Assembly: GCA_050260095.1 (NCBI GenBank) | Contig: JBLNBQ010000106.1 | Location: 1-12,604, forward strand | Direction: 5' to 3' | Origin: JBLNBQ01 sp050260095 | Lineage (GTDB): Bacteria; Bacillota; UBA5301; DYFA01 | Length of the DNA: 12,604 nt | Part shown: positions 11,797 through 12,604 of the stretch, in pieces | Numbering within the stretch: position 1 is the first letter of the stretch | How the letters are laid out: each line of letters begins with the position of its first letter | Translations under genes and position numbers: made by a program | The notes under the pieces: model-generated | Seen by the model: the letters and a program-made list of their open reading frames with translations, nothing else | What the model was told of the DNA's origin: nothing | The model's database searches: none

Positions 11797-12604
11797 CTAC
11801 TTCTTCGGCAGGTCGGGGATCACGATCCCGCTCACCACGAGCACCTGGTTCAGCTCCGCCTTGGACCGGAAGTCCTTGAGCACCGGCCCGTCGAGGAACA
11901 TGGCGGACATGTCGATGGGCTTGCCGCTTTGCAGGCGCCGCTCCTTGGTGAAGGTCGAGTCGATCTCGTTGAAAACCAGGATGCGGGTCTCGGGATAGTC
12001 GAAGTCGGTGAGCGGGATGCCGGCCTTCATGCTCACCCCGTTGTAGAAGTGGGCCGTGTAGACGTACCGGTGACGCCCGCTGTGCACGGCGACGGAACGG
12101 GTGCCGGTGAACGGCTTCCCCGAAGGCGTGGTGGCGAGGAGCTTCAGCCCCGCGGCCGGCTCACCCTTCAGCACGACTTCGATCTCGTTGGACAGCTGCT
12201 TGGACAGATCCACCCGGGTGCAGGCCTTGAGCGCCGGGTACCGCTCCGTCCATTCACCCCAGTCGTCGTCGCCGGCCCAGATGCGGTAGGTGTGCGTGTA
12301 GTTCTCGGGGTAGTCGACGACGCCGGTCATCACGAACTCGCCGTTCTTGTCGGTGTGTGTGGGATGGATGTTGCGGTTCGGAATCTTCCAGTAGACGTTC
12401 TCCACGTCCATGCCCGAGGTCGGATTCATCGGGATGAGGAAGAGCGGGAAGCCGACGACCGGCTTGCCGTAAAGGTCGAGGACCTTGCCCCGGATCGTGA
12501 ACGGGCCCTTGGCGAACGAGGGCAGCGCCGGCGCGGCAGAGGCTGCCGCGGTGGCCACCAAGGCGACCAGGGCCGAAAGCGCAGAGGCCAGGATGAGCAA
12601 GCGG
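11797..12604 (-). CDS. Secreted beta-domain protein, paralog C (5-prime end outside window)
   Basis: At least 267 residues; the frame is open to the window edge and the first codons are missing. The visible start (LLILASALSALVALVATAAASAAP) is the hydrophobic core of a signal peptide. The mature protein opens GPFTIRGKVLDLYGKPVVGFPL and continues with HTDKNGEFVMTGVVDYPEN, HTYRIW, KGEPAAGLKLL and SGKPFTGT. These match paralog A block by block (TDENGEFTMTNVQDYP, HTYRL, EPAAALKVYV, GQPYNGT) and share the later segment RxxxGKPI. A and C are closer to each other than either is to B. The fold is probably carboxypeptidase-regulatory/transthyretin-like, and the function is unknown. It is convergent with the small membrane protein gene. 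Confidence 0.82.
   Translation of the reverse strand, partial: RLLILASALSALVALVATAAASAAPALPSFAKGPFTIRGKVLDLYGKPVVGFPLFLIPMNPTSGMDVENVYWKIPNRNIHPTHTDKNGEFVMTGVVDYPENYTHTYRIWAGDDDWGEWTERYPALKACTRVDLSKQLSNEIEVVLKGEPAAGLKLLATTPSGKPFTGTRSVAVHSGRHRYVYTAHFYNGVSMKAGIPLTDFDYPETRILVFNEIDSTFTKERRLQSGKPIDMSAMFLDGPVLKDFRSKAELNQVLVVSGIVIPDLPKK

Overview
The window is GC-rich bacterial DNA with strong Shine-Dalgarno sites and frequent GTG/TTG starts. Its gene content suggests an anaerobic or facultative, metal-exposed bacterium: a type I-E CRISPR array, an arsenic methylation and export operon, a periplasmic multiheme cytochrome c, and a radical-SAM/SPASM/PqqD cassette like the 'GeoRSP' systems named from Geobacter and relatives. 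I cannot name the species. A metal-reducing deltaproteobacterium or a high-GC Firmicute would both fit.

Layout. (1) 1-491: leader-distal end of a CRISPR array, with eight spacers, seven identical 29-base repeats and a decayed terminal repeat. The leader and any cas genes lie off the left edge. (2) 492-647: a short ORF resembling the N-terminus of aldehyde ferredoxin oxidoreductase, probably a remnant. (3) 619-3064: an ars operon on the + strand (promoter, arsR, thioredoxin-like protein, ArsP-type permease, arsM), followed by a 33-residue remnant resembling the start of a GNAT acetyltransferase. (4) 3311-4144: secreted protein A, closed by a strong intrinsic terminator. (5) 4463-5755 (-): an alpha-oxoamine synthase with its own promoter and a repeated GTGCAC box. 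(6) 5986-6927 (-): a seven-heme periplasmic cytochrome c, divergent from secreted protein B at 7037-7813 (+). (7) 10218 down to 7726 (-): a four-gene cassette of PqqD-like chaperone, radical SAM/SPASM enzyme, a 17-residue peptide missed by ordinary gene calling, and a SPASM protein that has lost the radical-SAM cysteines. (8) 10346-11787 (+): an MFS transporter and a 54-residue membrane protein, divergent from the cassette. (9) 11797-12604 (-): secreted protein C, cut by the window edge.

The most interesting part is item 7. Its layout is that of a small RiPP or peptide-derived cofactor pathway (compare PQQ and mycofactocin): a discrete PqqD, a complete radical SAM/SPASM enzyme, a very small peptide with its own Shine-Dalgarno sequence ending in ...NVHPC, an RNA hairpin, and a catalytically altered partner. 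The MFS transporter beside it could move the product, and the nearby multiheme cytochrome could be its redox partner; both ideas are inference. Proteins A, B and C are clear paralogs scattered across the window, one beside the ars operon, one beside the cytochrome and cassette, and one beside the MFS block.
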